A stretch of 58,913 nucleotides of DNA from Chamaesiphon sp. 341R_metabat_111 (lineage in GTDB: Bacteria > Cyanobacteriota > Cyanobacteriia > Cyanobacteriales > Chamaesiphonaceae), in NCBI GenBank assembly GCA_025351825.1, contig JANXVE010000136.1:1-58913 (forward strand), written 5' to 3'. Position 1 is the stretch's first letter; each line of letters opens with the position of its first letter. Shown piece by piece: positions 8,891-18,572 of the stretch. The translations under genes and the position numbers were made by a program. The notes beneath the pieces are model-generated. The model did no database searches. It saw only the letters and a program-made list of their open reading frames with translations, and was not told where the DNA came from.

Positions 8891-11731
8891 CTAGATCAGC
8901 CTTGTCAACGTATCCAACAACAACTGCTGGTCAAAATCTCCTTTAGTCAGATAGGCATTGGCACCTGCTTGAAGACCGCGATCGCGATCGGCTGTTTGGG
9001 AAAGGGTGGTGACGAGGACGACGGGGAGATCTTGGTAGTCGGAGTGTTTGCGGATTTCGGAGGTGAGTTCTAGTCCACCCCAGCGCGGCATCTCCACGTC
9101 GGAAACGACGACATCAAATTTTCCGGCTTGGAGCGTTTCCCAGCCTTCTAGACCATCCTTGGCGACGGTGACGTGGTAGCCAGCTCCTTTGAGAATGCGG
9201 GTGAGCTGAGTCCGAATGACTAGGGAGTCTTCGACTAATAAAATAGTCGGAGTGGTATCGGTGGCGATCGCAATCGCGCCACTAACATCGCCAGCTTTGG
9301 GTGCGCGGGGCTTCTCGCCGCCAGCAGTGACGAATAGATCGAGTGGATTCAGGACTAGGCAAACTTCCCCTGTGCCCAAAATGGTCGAGCCAGAGAGGTG
9401 GGGAACTTGTTTGAGGATCGGGTGAGGTGCTTCGATCGAGATGAGCTGTCGATCGTTGATGCGATCGACGAGCAAAGCCAACTGCTGTCGTCCTGACTGG
9501 AGCAGGAGGCAAGCAACTGAGTTGGATCTGCGAGTAACTTCGCCTGGAGAATCGGGGGCAACTGCGGGAAGGGCGAGCAGATCGGCAAGCCAAGCAACGG
9601 TGGTGGTTTTGCCATTAATTTGAACGGTGGGAGTACCACTGAGAGCGAAGATATCGGCTTTATTGACTAGCAACATCCGATCGACAAATTCGACTGGAAT
9701 TGCGTAGGTTTGGTCGCGGACATCGACGATCATTACCTGAGAACTACCGATCGCATGACTGAGGACGATGCGGAAGGTACAGCCTCGATCTGTTGCTGAT
9801 TCCACATTGACGGAGCCTTTGATCCGCTCGACGTTGGTACGGACGATATCTAGTCCGACTCCGCGCCCAGACAGCTCTGTCACCCTGGTACGGGTGGAGA
9901 AACCCGCTGCAAAGATTAGAGATTGGATTTTCTCAGTAGTCATCAGATCCAGTTCTGCTTTGGTATACAAGCCGCGCTTGATTGCGGTAGCTTTGATTCG
10001 CTGGATGTCCAAACCTCGCCCATCGTCGAGGATCTCGATGACGGTTTGGCTGCCAGTTTGCCGCACTTGGATCATCAGGGTAGCGGCGGCCAATTTACCG
10101 CTTTGTTGCCGCTCTGCGGGGGTTTCGATGCCGTGATCGATCGCGTTCCGCAATAGGTGCATCAGCGGATCTTTGATCTCTTCCAGCAGGCGTTTATCTA
10201 GAAGTAAGTCACCGCCTTCGATCGCAAAGTTAATTTCTTTGGACTGGGTTTTGGACAAGTCTCGCACCATCCGAGGAAAGAGATTGAAGATCGTCGAGAG
10301 GGGCATCAGTCGGAGCTGCTTTACGCCTGATTCCAGCGCGGTAGTGACTAGATCGAGCCTAGAACTATCCGAACCGATCGCTTTTTTGAACTTACCGATC
10401 GATGCGCCCATTTGTTGCAACTGCTGATGGCTACGGCTCAACTGCTGATAGAGAGCAGATTGGGGCGAGAGTTGCTGGAGCAGGACTTGGATCTGGCGAT
10501 CGTCTCTGTTACTACTTTCCCATAGCTCCAACATCGGATCGAGATCGAGCAGCCTGGACGCGATTTGCTGGTTGATGACGTTGATCTCGCCAGACTGTCC
10601 CATCAAAGCATCCAATTGTCTAGCTTCAACGCGCACTGTCTCAATCTGGCTATCGCTCACCGTCGGTGCGGGCACAACTAGTGGTTGAGCTGGTGCTGGC
10701 GGTTTGACAGCAATCGGCATCACAACGGCTGGCTCTGGCTCTACAGGCAGCTCTAGCGGTGGTGTTTCATTACTAATCGTCTCAAAATTGTCAAAGATAA
10801 AATCATCAAAGATCTCACCATCAATTGTCCCTTCTGTGCCAACACCGACAGCAGTCACGACATCAAAACTGCTCGGAATCAGCGTAAAGTTATCACCATC
10901 CAAGAAAGATAAATCCAGATCCGGTTCGATCTCAACCGTTGGCGTAGTTCCAGGTACCAATTCAAAATCATTGAAGGCTGCCTCAGGCTCCAACTTCGGT
11001 AACGTCGAGTCAGCCGGAAATAACTCAGCGGCTAATTCCAAGAAGCTGGCTTGAAGTTGGGAGACGGCTGGCTGGGACAGATCGGCTGGATCGATACTCA
11101 TGTGGAGCGAATCCGCCAATGTCAACGAGTCTAAACTAGCCAGATCGCCCACAGATAGATCGTCATGACTTTCTTCCCGAATCCAAATATCAGACGGCGT
11201 ATCAAACACATTCTCATCATTGGAAAGCGTCATCCAGCCATTGGATGGATCTGGATCTAGATTCGATACTGCTGAATCGAGATCGAATAGTCCACCCGAC
11301 AGAATCTCCGGCGAGATCTCCCTGGGTGCGGCAATTGCTGGCATTGACAGCGCGTTACCATCGCCCATCAGTGTTGCCAATACATAAAACATATTGACAT
11401 CATTGGGTTCCCCCGTCACCGCCGTATGGGTGAGGAGCTTGATCGTATCCAGTGCGCTGTACAATCTGTCGGATAGTTCCGCAGTCATCTTGCCACCTTT
11501 TTCGATCGGGATCAGACATTCTTCAATCTGGTGGACGATCGTCTCCACATCTTCCACCCCCAACATCCGCGAATCACCCTTAAGTGTATGCGCCGATCTC
11601 AATAGATCTTTGAGCACCATCGGATTTTGGTGCTGCTTTTCCAACTGCATCAAGGCTGATTCGATCGCTTGGATATGTTCTGGGGCAGAGGTGCGGTACA
11701 GATCTCTGAGTTCTTCGTCTTCAATGTACAT
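8891..11731 (-). CDS. CheA-type hybrid histidine kinase (Hpt-HATPase-CheW-REC)
   Basis: A 946-residue chemosensory kinase. Domains in order: Hpt with phospho-His48 (SAHTLKGDSRML); a long acidic linker (about 130-360); dimerisation/P3 helices (about 365-480); HATPase with N box HLLRNAIDHGIE, G1 DDGRGLD and G2 GRGVGLDIVRTNV; a CheW/P5 domain starting near SHAIGSSQVMIV; and a C-terminal receiver (about 828-946) with phosphoacceptor Asp in VVVSDVEMP. It would phosphorylate its own receiver and the neighbouring receivers. It follows two MCP genes and precedes the CheB-type receiver. The built-in receiver is typical of Pil/Pix-type rather than flagellar systems. ATG start. Confidence 0.92.
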   Translation of the reverse strand: MYIEDEELRDLYRTSAPEHIQAIESALMQLEKQHQNPMVLKDLLRSAHTLKGDSRMLGVEDVETIVHQIEECLIPIEKGGKMTAELSDRLYSALDTIKLLTHTAVTGEPNDVNMFYVLATLMGDGNALSMPAIAAPREISPEILSGGLFDLDSAVSNLDPDPSNGWMTLSNDENVFDTPSDIWIREESHDDLSVGDLASLDSLTLADSLHMSIDPADLSQPAVSQLQASFLELAAELFPADSTLPKLEPEAAFNDFELVPGTTPTVEIEPDLDLSFLDGDNFTLIPSSFDVVTAVGVGTEGTIDGEIFDDFIFDNFETISNETPPLELPVEPEPAVVMPIAVKPPAPAQPLVVPAPTVSDSQIETVRVEARQLDALMGQSGEINVINQQIASRLLDLDPMLELWESSNRDDRQIQVLLQQLSPQSALYQQLSRSHQQLQQMGASIGKFKKAIGSDSSRLDLVTTALESGVKQLRLMPLSTIFNLFPRMVRDLSKTQSKEINFAIEGGDLLLDKRLLEEIKDPLMHLLRNAIDHGIETPAERQQSGKLAAATLMIQVRQTGSQTVIEILDDGRGLDIQRIKATAIKRGLYTKAELDLMTTEKIQSLIFAAGFSTRTRVTELSGRGVGLDIVRTNVERIKGSVNVESATDRGCTFRIVLSHAIGSSQVMIVDVRDQTYAIPVEFVDRMLLVNKADIFALSGTPTVQINGKTTTVAWLADLLALPAVAPDSPGEVTRRSNSVACLLLQSGRQQLALLVDRINDRQLISIEAPHPILKQVPHLSGSTILGTGEVCLVLNPLDLFVTAGGEKPRAPKAGDVSGAIAIATDTTPTILLVEDSLVIRTQLTRILKGAGYHVTVAKDGLEGWETLQAGKFDVVVSDVEMPRWGGLELTSEIRKHSDYQDLPVVLVTTLSQTADRDRGLQAGANAYLTKGDFDQQLLLDTLTRLI

Positions 11732-11778
11732 AGGTGTTGGGGGTTTTAATATTTAGATATTTAGAAGATATAAGATCC

Positions 11779-12036
11779 GTAGGGGCGGGTTCATGCTATG
11801 AGTTGCAAATTTGCACCAATAACTACCGTACAAAACCCGCCCAACCCCACCAGCAACAATCGACGATCGGTGGAGAATCAGCAAAATATTTTGAATTTGG
11901 AACGACGGCATCAACAAATCGCACATTTGTCATCGACACAGGTGAAAATCCAGTCTAGATGTTGCTGGTGGGTGAGGGCGGGTTTTGTACGGTAGTTATT
12001 ATTACAACGGTACTGATGGCATGAACCCGCCCCTAC
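11779..12036. mobile_element. MITE-like inverted-repeat element, 258 bp, in the cheA-mcp gap
   Basis: Terminal repeats GTAGGGGCGGGTTCATGC (11779-11796) and its exact complement (12019-12036) enclose a second pair of inverted arms, 11818-11858 and 11960-12000, matching at about 38 of 41 positions. No coding capacity for a transposase. The element nearly fills the 330-base gap between the kinase start and the upstream MCP stop. Target-site duplication is not obvious. Confidence 0.8.
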
Positions 12037-12061
12037 GAGGTTAAATATTCCTCTACACTTT

Positions 12062-13870
12062 CTAGACGACTGCTGCCTTCAACTCATCCGCAACCTGCGT
12101 CAACTCACGAGTTGTCATCTTCACTTGGTGCATCCCGACGGCACTCTCTTGGGAACCTTGGGAGATGGTGGTCATCGAGCTGAGTACCTGTTGAATGGAT
12201 ACGGCTTGCTGTTTGGCACTGGTGGAGATCTGCTGGGAGTTGAGATATACGTTGTTGACGGCATCTGTCACCCCGACGAAGGTGTCGGCGGTGGAGCGGG
12301 CGAGGTCGATCCCTTCGTTTACCGTTTTGGTACCTTCATCAGTTACCATGACTGTCCGGTTAATCGCGGCTTGAATGTCGTTGGCGAGGACGTTAATCTT
12401 ATCGGCAGATTTTTTACTTTGATCTGCTAGTTTCCGAATTTCATCGGCAACTACACTAAAGCCCTTACCCTGCTCACCTGCACGGGCTGCTTCTACCGCT
12501 GCGTTGAGGGCGAGCATGTTGGTTTGACTTGCCAAATCTGCTACGAGGTCAGATACAACTGTAATTTGTCCGGTTTGTTCACTGAGACTGACAATCTGGT
12601 TGGCGATCGCATCCACTTTGTCCCGTAGTCCAGACATCCCTTGGAGGGTCTGTTGTACAGATCGAGTCCCGTCCTCAGACAGGGATAGTGCTTGTTTGGC
12701 ACCATTGGCGGCTGATTCGGCTTGTTCGGCGGATCGGACAGAGATGGCACCTAGTTCGTTGACTGTGGTACTGGTTTCGATCGCGGAGTTTGCCTGCATG
12801 TTTACGGTGACTTCTTGCATTTCTACCGTATCAACGATCGCAACTGAAGATGTCACGATCGAGTCGGCTAGGTTTTTGATAAACGCTGTTACTCTGTTAC
12901 CAAGTAAGAGGGACAAACCTACTGCTGTACCACCCGCTAGTAACACCCCGACTAGAAGTACGACTAGGACAGTGTTTTCCTTTGCTTCAATGATTTTCAT
13001 GTCTTTAGCCAAGACTACCGACATGTTGAGATTCACTAAATCTTTATCGCCAGTGATGTTATGAAAAGATGCTAATTCGCGTGTATCTTCGCCTGGTTTG
13101 GTATCAACAGCCGTATGTACTTTATCGCTATTTTTAAACTTTTCATAACTCGGAAAGTGTTTGCTGAGAAGATCATTTGCATCAACATCCTTTACAGCAA
13201 TTGCAATTCTATTAGTCGTTTTATCGACGATATGCCATTCATTGTCATTACTACCATAATCTTCGGCGACGATTTTGAGAGCGGTCACTGGCATTCTCCC
13301 CCGCACGACCGAGATCATCTGTCCTGTCACGCTATCCCTCACTGGAACCAAGAAGTAAATTGAGGATTTTTTAGTAGTTTTGGAAACTTGAACCGGACTA
13401 ATATATGGTTTACCACTGCTGAGTACCGCTTTAAAATAATCACGGTTTGCATGGTTTTCCGTACTACTACCTTTAGAACTAGCGATCGGATTGCCATTCA
13501 AATCCAAGATCATCAAACTGTCGTAGATCTTATATCGATCGATATAATCATTCAAGAAGTCTTCCTTCTCGGCAACAGTCAAATTTTTAGAAATTTTGGC
13601 ATTTTTCACAAGCGGTAAATCCGCCACAGTTTGAATGTCTTTGCCCCGCAAACTAATAAAGTTAGCTAGTGAGTCAGATAGCTCGGTTGCCACCGCTTGT
13701 TGGTTGTCTCGCTCAGTTGTTTCGAGGTTATCTTTGGAAACGATAAATGCCAAGGTACCAACTCCGAGTACAGGCAGCAGCGATAAGACTACCGCCGCCG
13801 AAATTGCCTTGGATTTGAACGATAAGTTAGCGAATTTATCTTGGAAATTGGTTTTGAAAGTAGATAGCAT
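12062..13870 (-). CDS. Methyl-accepting chemotaxis protein with Cache sensor (paralogue A)
   Basis: A 602-residue transmembrane receptor. TM1 about 21-44; an extracytoplasmic Cache-type domain (about 48-290) with the typical '[17 protein letters not shown]' and '[24 protein letters not shown]' stretches; TM2 about 295-318; then the MCP signalling hairpin with tip [20 protein letters not shown]. No clear HAMP domain is visible after TM2. Cache domains bind small molecules; the ligand cannot be read. The signalling half is very similar to the next MCP gene, showing a tandem duplication with divergent sensors. The conserved start [21 protein letters not shown] is the only good one. Confidence 0.9.
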   Translation of the reverse strand: MLSTFKTNFQDKFANLSFKSKAISAAVVLSLLPVLGVGTLAFIVSKDNLETTERDNQQAVATELSDSLANFISLRGKDIQTVADLPLVKNAKISKNLTVAEKEDFLNDYIDRYKIYDSLMILDLNGNPIASSKGSSTENHANRDYFKAVLSSGKPYISPVQVSKTTKKSSIYFLVPVRDSVTGQMISVVRGRMPVTALKIVAEDYGSNDNEWHIVDKTTNRIAIAVKDVDANDLLSKHFPSYEKFKNSDKVHTAVDTKPGEDTRELASFHNITGDKDLVNLNMSVVLAKDMKIIEAKENTVLVVLLVGVLLAGGTAVGLSLLLGNRVTAFIKNLADSIVTSSVAIVDTVEMQEVTVNMQANSAIETSTTVNELGAISVRSAEQAESAANGAKQALSLSEDGTRSVQQTLQGMSGLRDKVDAIANQIVSLSEQTGQITVVSDLVADLASQTNMLALNAAVEAARAGEQGKGFSVVADEIRKLADQSKKSADKINVLANDIQAAINRTVMVTDEGTKTVNEGIDLARSTADTFVGVTDAVNNVYLNSQQISTSAKQQAVSIQQVLSSMTTISQGSQESAVGMHQVKMTTRELTQVADELKAAVV

Positions 13871-14001
13871 AGGAGGCTTTAGGCTTTAGGTATTAGGCTT
13901 TGGGTATTAGAAATTAGAAGTTAGACTTTAGAAGTTAGGCTTTAGGGACTAGACCATAGGATTGAAACCCTAACGCCTAAAGCCCAAAGCCTAAAGCCTT
14001 C
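13871..14001. repeat. Intergenic (TAAAGCC)n heptamer hairpin, copy 2
   Basis: GGCTTTAGG and related TTAGG-containing units (13873-13945) face CCTAAAGCC units (13974-14000), so the 131-base gap between the two MCP genes can fold into a long imperfect hairpin. The same heptamer fills two other gaps in chemosensory operons of this window. Confidence 0.8.
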
Positions 14002-15789
14002 CTAACTAACCGCTGCTTGCAGCTCATCCGCAATCTGATTCAGCTCAAAGGTAGATGTCTTGACTTTGTGCATCCCGATCGCGCTTTCTTGAGAACCTTG
14101 GGAGATGTTGTTCATCGCATCGAGTACTGATTGGATCGCGGTGGCTTGCCGTTTGGTACTGGAGGAGATTTGCTGGGAGTTGAGATATACGCTGTTGACG
14201 GCATCGGTTACGCCGACAAATGTGGTAGCAGTATTTTCGGCGAGTTGAATCCCCGTGGTAGCGGTTTTGGTGCCTCGATCCGTTACCATGACTGTCCGGT
14301 TAATCGCAACTTGAATATCGGTAGCCAAGTTGTTGATTTTTTGGGCAGATTTTTTACTTTCGTCTGCTAGTTTCCGAATTTCACCCGCAACCACTCCAAA
14401 TCCTTTACCGGATTCTCCGGCTCGTGCTGCTTCTACGGCAGCTTTGAGAGCGAGCATGTTGGTTTGTTTGGCTAGATCTGATACGAGGTCGGATACGGTG
14501 GTAATCTGTCCGGTTTGTTCGCCGAGGTTGACGATTTGTTGGGCGATTTCATCGACTCGATCGCGCAGATCGGACATTTCACTAATGGTTTTTTGCACCG
14601 CTTGAGTCCCTTCTTCGGCAAGGGCTAGAGCTTCCTGTGCGCCGTTAGCTGAGTCGTTGGCTTGTCGGGCAGTTTGGTCAGAAATACTCTCCAATTCACT
14701 GATACTATCTGTGGTCGAAATTGCCGTGTTTGCCTGTTTGTTGACGGCGATTTCTTGGGACTGGACGGTATCGATAATTTCATTGGCAGAAGTGGTAATC
14801 GTGGCGATCGTCCGCTGCATGTATTTGGTGACTCGATCGGCAAAGAAGACCGATAAACCGACTGTCAATCCACCCGCAACGATCGCTTCCAGTAGAATTG
14901 CCAACAATAGACTTTGAAGTTCTGCGTAGGCGGCAGCTTCATCGATGGTGGCTACTGCTGTCCAAGGCAATTCGGGCATCCCCGTTAATTTTGCAAATGG
15001 AGCAGTACTGAGTAGCTCTGAGCGACTATTGGCACCAGTAGATTGATAGGTAATCATCTCCCCCTTTGCGCTGGCTTTCACCATCTCCGGCGATTCTGGT
15101 TTATTGGCAAACTCGCCATTGGAACTGATAAATACTTGCTTGGTTTGGCGATCGAGAATGTGGTAATTTTCAGCTTTGGTCGCAAAATCTTTGAGAACTA
15201 AATCCAAGTTACTGACGGGTGTTCGAGTTCTAACTACGCCAATAATTTTGCCAGCAGCATCTTTAATTGGGGCGGCAAAGAAGACTGAAAGCTTGCCAGT
15301 ATCTTTGCTAGGTTCTGGCGAAGAAATCACTGTCTTGCCAGTGGCGATCGCATCCTTGAAGTACTGACGATTGGCGTGATTGACTTTGGTCAATGATTCA
15401 CCCTTGCTCTGAGCGATTAAATTTCCCTGGAGATCGAAAGCAGCAATACTGTCATAAACCTGATAGATATTCACAAATTTATCTAGCAGGTTTGTTTTGT
15501 CCTGCAACGATGTGACAGCAGCTACCTTGGGGTTGGTAAAAATTGGCAGCGATGACAACACAACTACGTCCCCGTTCCGCTCAAATACAAATCGATTGAG
15601 TTTATCCGCGACTGATGCTGCTCGTCCCTTTTGCGTCTCGATCGTCCGCTGTTCGGTCGTATTTTGGATTTGAGCGTAATTGAGTATCCCAATTACCGTA
15701 ATCGGGGTTACACCCAGCGCGATCGCGGTCAGAATAACTTTGGTTTTGAAGGACAGAGTAGTTACTTTAGTCCACAGCTTAGTTGCCAT
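14002..15789 (-). CDS. Methyl-accepting chemotaxis protein with Cache sensor (paralogue B)
   Basis: A 595-residue receptor of the same architecture as the downstream MCP: TM1 about 16-37, Cache-type sensor (about 40-285; YDSIAAFDLQGNLIAQS and NHANRQYFKDAIATGKTVIS), TM2 about 290-315, and a signalling hairpin with tip [20 protein letters not shown]. Note [13 protein letters not shown] where nearly all MCPs, including its neighbour, have [13 protein letters not shown], a change at the CheA/CheW-contacting tip. Like its paralogue it has no evident HAMP domain. It lies between tandem CheW and the second MCP and should feed the same CheA. Confidence 0.9.
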   Translation of the reverse strand: MATKLWTKVTTLSFKTKVILTAIALGVTPITVIGILNYAQIQNTTEQRTIETQKGRAASVADKLNRFVFERNGDVVVLSSLPIFTNPKVAAVTSLQDKTNLLDKFVNIYQVYDSIAAFDLQGNLIAQSKGESLTKVNHANRQYFKDAIATGKTVISSPEPSKDTGKLSVFFAAPIKDAAGKIIGVVRTRTPVSNLDLVLKDFATKAENYHILDRQTKQVFISSNGEFANKPESPEMVKASAKGEMITYQSTGANSRSELLSTAPFAKLTGMPELPWTAVATIDEAAAYAELQSLLLAILLEAIVAGGLTVGLSVFFADRVTKYMQRTIATITTSANEIIDTVQSQEIAVNKQANTAISTTDSISELESISDQTARQANDSANGAQEALALAEEGTQAVQKTISEMSDLRDRVDEIAQQIVNLGEQTGQITTVSDLVSDLAKQTNMLALKAAVEAARAGESGKGFGVVAGEIRKLADESKKSAQKINNLATDIQVAINRTVMVTDRGTKTATTGIQLAENTATTFVGVTDAVNSVYLNSQQISSSTKRQATAIQSVLDAMNNISQGSQESAIGMHKVKTSTFELNQIADELQAAVS

Positions 15790-15871
15790 AAGATTTGTTG
15801 GTAGATGATACGATCGGGGATAAATTAGAAATATAAAATTTGGATTTTATGGGGGTGGGTAGCTGAGATCT

Positions 15872-16002
15872 ACCCACCCCGCCCTACGGGCACCCCTCCG
15901 AGGAGGGGATTTGTCCCTAGTGTTTTTGCAGAGGTAATGGATCTTTGCAACCCTTCTAGTAAAGTCCCCTCCCAGGAGGGGTGCCCGTAGGGCGGGGTGG
16001 GT
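15872..16002. repeat. MITE-like inverted repeat, 28-bp perfect arms
   Basis: 15872-15899 and 15975-16002 are exact inverted copies (core CGCCCTACGGGCACCCCT). Inside, AGGAGGGGA/TCCCCTCC stretches pair again, so the whole 131 bases fold on themselves. It fills the gap between the CheW gene and paralogue B. A degenerate relative appears near 51600-51745. Confidence 0.75.
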
Positions 16003-16036
16003 CGGATCTACGACCTCTAGAGCAAAGCGTATTTCT

Positions 16037-17068
16037 CTAAACACTCACAGGCAAGAATTCCCGCTGGACTAGCTCTTGCAGCTTGACTAGATACATCAAG
16101 CCAGCCTCATACTTGGTTACTCCAAGCAGATAGCCGCGCTGTTGACCACCTGTGGACATTGGTAGCTGCTCGATTCGATCGACCTCCAGATAAAATACGT
16201 CAAAGATTCGATCGACTCCGATCCCCATTTTCACGCCATCAACTTGGACGATCACCATTTCCTGACGGGGGAGTGCCGGAATCTGCAAGATGCCGCCCAG
16301 TTCCAGCAATGGCAGAATTTCACCCCGCCAGTTGAGCTGTCCGAGCAGGTAGCGCGGGGCGACTGGTACGGGGGAGAGCGGAAACCGATCCAGAGCATCC
16401 ACATCAACGATGAGTTCTAGGGGTAAGCCAATATATTCGGCACCGATTTGGACGACGAGGACACCTTCATTGGAGCCGATCGCCGCAGCTTGGCTGATTG
16501 ATGTCTTGAGCTGGGTGGCGCGAGTGGCAAAAGTGGCTCGATCGGCAACACTAGCCAGGGGGCAACACCGACTATAAAAATCCGAATCTGCTCCCGCCAA
16601 AATTGCTGGCTCGGTGCCATCTAGGGCAGCGACAGCTTCCGGCTCCCGAATCAATCGATCGAGATCGAGACAAGTTATCGGCTGGTCATTGCTTTGGGCG
16701 ATGCCGATGATAAAATTGCGATCGAGCTGGGATTGCCGACCTTGGATCAGATCGAGATCTAGGGGCTGGGGCGCAATTAACCGCACATCAAATACTTCAT
16801 GAGCGACGATCGCCACATAAGTACCTGCCAGCTCCAGCACGATGACGCGATCGGTGAGATTGCAGCCAGAAAACCCGCGCCCAAAGCGCAGATCCAGATG
16901 CATCACTGGCACCATCCGCGATCGCCAATTGAAGATCCCTAGAATATCTGCTGGCGCAGTCGCGAGGGAGTACAGCTCCGGCAACCAGCAAATTTCGCGG
17001 ACATAGTCAGCACCAATGCCGTACAGCGTGCCATGCAGACCAAAGATCAGATTTTGTTTATCTAACAT
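16037..17068 (-). CDS. Tandem CheW-domain adaptor protein
   Basis: A 343-residue cytoplasmic scaffold with two CheW domains: one at about 5-140 (LIFGLHGTLYGIGADYVREI, LGIFNWRSRMVPVMHL) and one at about 200-335 (VLVVQIGAEYIGLPLELIVDV, LGQLNWRGEILPLLELGGIL). The 'NWRG' motif in each is the family hallmark. It should couple the two Cache receptors to the CheA kinase; two domains in one chain could bridge or vary array geometry. Upstream by 33 bases is the PATAN-receiver gene, so these are likely cotranscribed. The gene begins with ATG at 17068. Confidence 0.9.
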   Translation of the reverse strand: MLDKQNLIFGLHGTLYGIGADYVREICWLPELYSLATAPADILGIFNWRSRMVPVMHLDLRFGRGFSGCNLTDRVIVLELAGTYVAIVAHEVFDVRLIAPQPLDLDLIQGRQSQLDRNFIIGIAQSNDQPITCLDLDRLIREPEAVAALDGTEPAILAGADSDFYSRCCPLASVADRATFATRATQLKTSISQAAAIGSNEGVLVVQIGAEYIGLPLELIVDVDALDRFPLSPVPVAPRYLLGQLNWRGEILPLLELGGILQIPALPRQEMVIVQVDGVKMGIGVDRIFDVFYLEVDRIEQLPMSTGGQQRGYLLGVTKYEAGLMYLVKLQELVQREFLPVSV

Positions 17069-17101
17069 GGTGTATATAAATTAGAATAGCTATCGGACTT
17101 A

Positions 17102-18307
17102 TCATTGAATATGCCCACCTTTGGTATATTTATCGACAACGGCGATTAATTTGGCATCATCGAGAGGTTTGGTGAGGTATTCATTGGCCCCGACCATTTC
17201 TGCCAACGCTCGATCGTAGCTCTTGTCCTTGGCTGTCAGCATCACGATCGGCAGTTGAGCAAATTTACTCATCCGGCGCAAAGTCTGACAGAGTTCGATC
17301 CCATCAATTCCAGGCATCGTTACATCTAGCAACAATAGATCCACTGGCTGACGCGCTAGTAAATGCAGGGCACTCATGGCATCATTTGCTAGCAAGATCT
17401 CACAGTGTTCGCTCAGGGCACGCTTGATCCGCGTTTGGACGATCGGGCTATCATCCACCGACAAAACGATCGGCAACTCGACAGGTGCGAGCGGCTCCTC
17501 TGGCTTGTCGATCGGGCGTTGACATTGCATCCAGCCCATTTGCGCCCATTGCGCGTAGGAACGCCCAACCTGGAGCGGATCTCGATCGAGTGCCGTGGCA
17601 ATCTCGACGATCGTCCGCTGCCCATCAAACCATTTTTTGGAATGCTGAACGATCGCCGTCTCCGAGATTTTGCTCAACATCGCTGGAGTCGGAGCCATTG
17701 GTACCGCCGCAATCCCTGGAATCAAGTTATTAATCTTGCTCCAGTACTGCTGCCGCGTATTCACCGTCATCATCAACTGATTCCAGTCCAAGCCCCGCCC
17801 TTCCAGCCCGTGGTAAAAATCTACCTCCGGCTGAGGAGTAAAGCGGTACTTACCTGCAAACGTAATTATCTGTTCGAGGGTAAACACCGCAAATCCTTGC
17901 GCCCAAGTCTCCACCTGTTCCCAAGTCAATACTTGTCGCTGCACCAAAAAGGTCAGCAGCTCCCGTGTCGAATGGGGATAGACTAGCTGTTGGATCAGCC
18001 AACCCTCGATCGACTGGGTATATTCCGGCTTGAACTTTTGCACCAGCGTTCTGATCAGTTCGCCTCGATCGATTAATTTATTACCACCATAGGTAATTTC
18101 ACCCTTGTACCAAATCAAAACTCGCGGCCAACATTTACCAGGCTGGATCTCTACTTCTAACTGGAGAGTGCCACTGACTTGCTGTTGCCGAAATGATTCG
18201 ATCAGCCGCATGAGATCCTGCGACTGATAAGGTATTAAGGGTAATGTTTCCCCTGGTATCGTGACATCGCCCATAGAGATTCCACTCATTTGCGGATTCC
18301 ATTGCAT
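17102..18307 (-). CDS. PatA/PixG-like response regulator (PATAN-REC)
   Basis: A 401-residue regulator with an N-terminal PATAN (DUF4388-like) domain (about 20-270; FRQQQVSGTLQLEV, MLSKISETAIVQHSKKWFDGQRTIVEIA) and a C-terminal receiver (about 280-401; LSVDDSPIVQTRIKRAL, LLLLDVTMPGIDGIEL with the phosphoacceptor Asp). Members such as PixG, TaxP1 and HmpA head cyanobacterial chemosensory operons and act on type IV pilus motors or on gene expression. Here it is the first gene of the operon. The ATG at 18307 gives MQWNPQMSG; a second ATG seven residues in (MSGISMGD) is also possible. Confidence 0.88.
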   Translation of the reverse strand: MQWNPQMSGISMGDVTIPGETLPLIPYQSQDLMRLIESFRQQQVSGTLQLEVEIQPGKCWPRVLIWYKGEITYGGNKLIDRGELIRTLVQKFKPEYTQSIEGWLIQQLVYPHSTRELLTFLVQRQVLTWEQVETWAQGFAVFTLEQIITFAGKYRFTPQPEVDFYHGLEGRGLDWNQLMMTVNTRQQYWSKINNLIPGIAAVPMAPTPAMLSKISETAIVQHSKKWFDGQRTIVEIATALDRDPLQVGRSYAQWAQMGWMQCQRPIDKPEEPLAPVELPIVLSVDDSPIVQTRIKRALSEHCEILLANDAMSALHLLARQPVDLLLLDVTMPGIDGIELCQTLRRMSKFAQLPIVMLTAKDKSYDRALAEMVGANEYLTKPLDDAKLIAVVDKYTKGGHIQ

Positions 18308-18340
18308 CTGAAGATTATCTTTACTATGGTTCCCAGGTTT

Positions 18341-18572
18341 GGGGGGGGAATTGCTATCGGGGGCGTGGGGGCGTGGGTGCTTGGGTGCATGGGTGCATGG
18401 GAGAATGGGTGCGTGATAAGATGTAGATATTAGAAAAATTAACTACATTAGTAGTTAATTCCATCGCAGCGGCGAAAACTTCTTCTTCTGATTAATTTCT
18501 CACTCCATCTCCCGCGCTCCCGCACTCTCACGCTCCCCCACTCCCACGCTCCCGCACTCCCAAGCCCCCACC
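18341..18572. repeat. G-rich / C-rich minisatellite pair in the PATAN-hisB gap
   Basis: A G-rich run of GCGTGGGT/GCATGGGT units (18341-18414) and a C-rich run of CACGCTCCCGCACTCC units (18511-18572) are roughly inverse complements and flank a short A/T-rich centre that contains ACTACATTAGTAGTTAA. The C-rich arm ends at the hisB ATG, leaving no Shine-Dalgarno. The divergent promoters must lie in this 265-base gap, but no consensus box stands out. Confidence 0.7.

Noticed and set aside
10704-11054. Plus-strand open frame of 116 residues opposite cheA
   Set aside because: Same cause: antisense of a low-complexity acidic linker.
11798-11995. Open frame inside the MITE-like element
   Set aside because: It simply reads through the inverted repeat and has no coding features.
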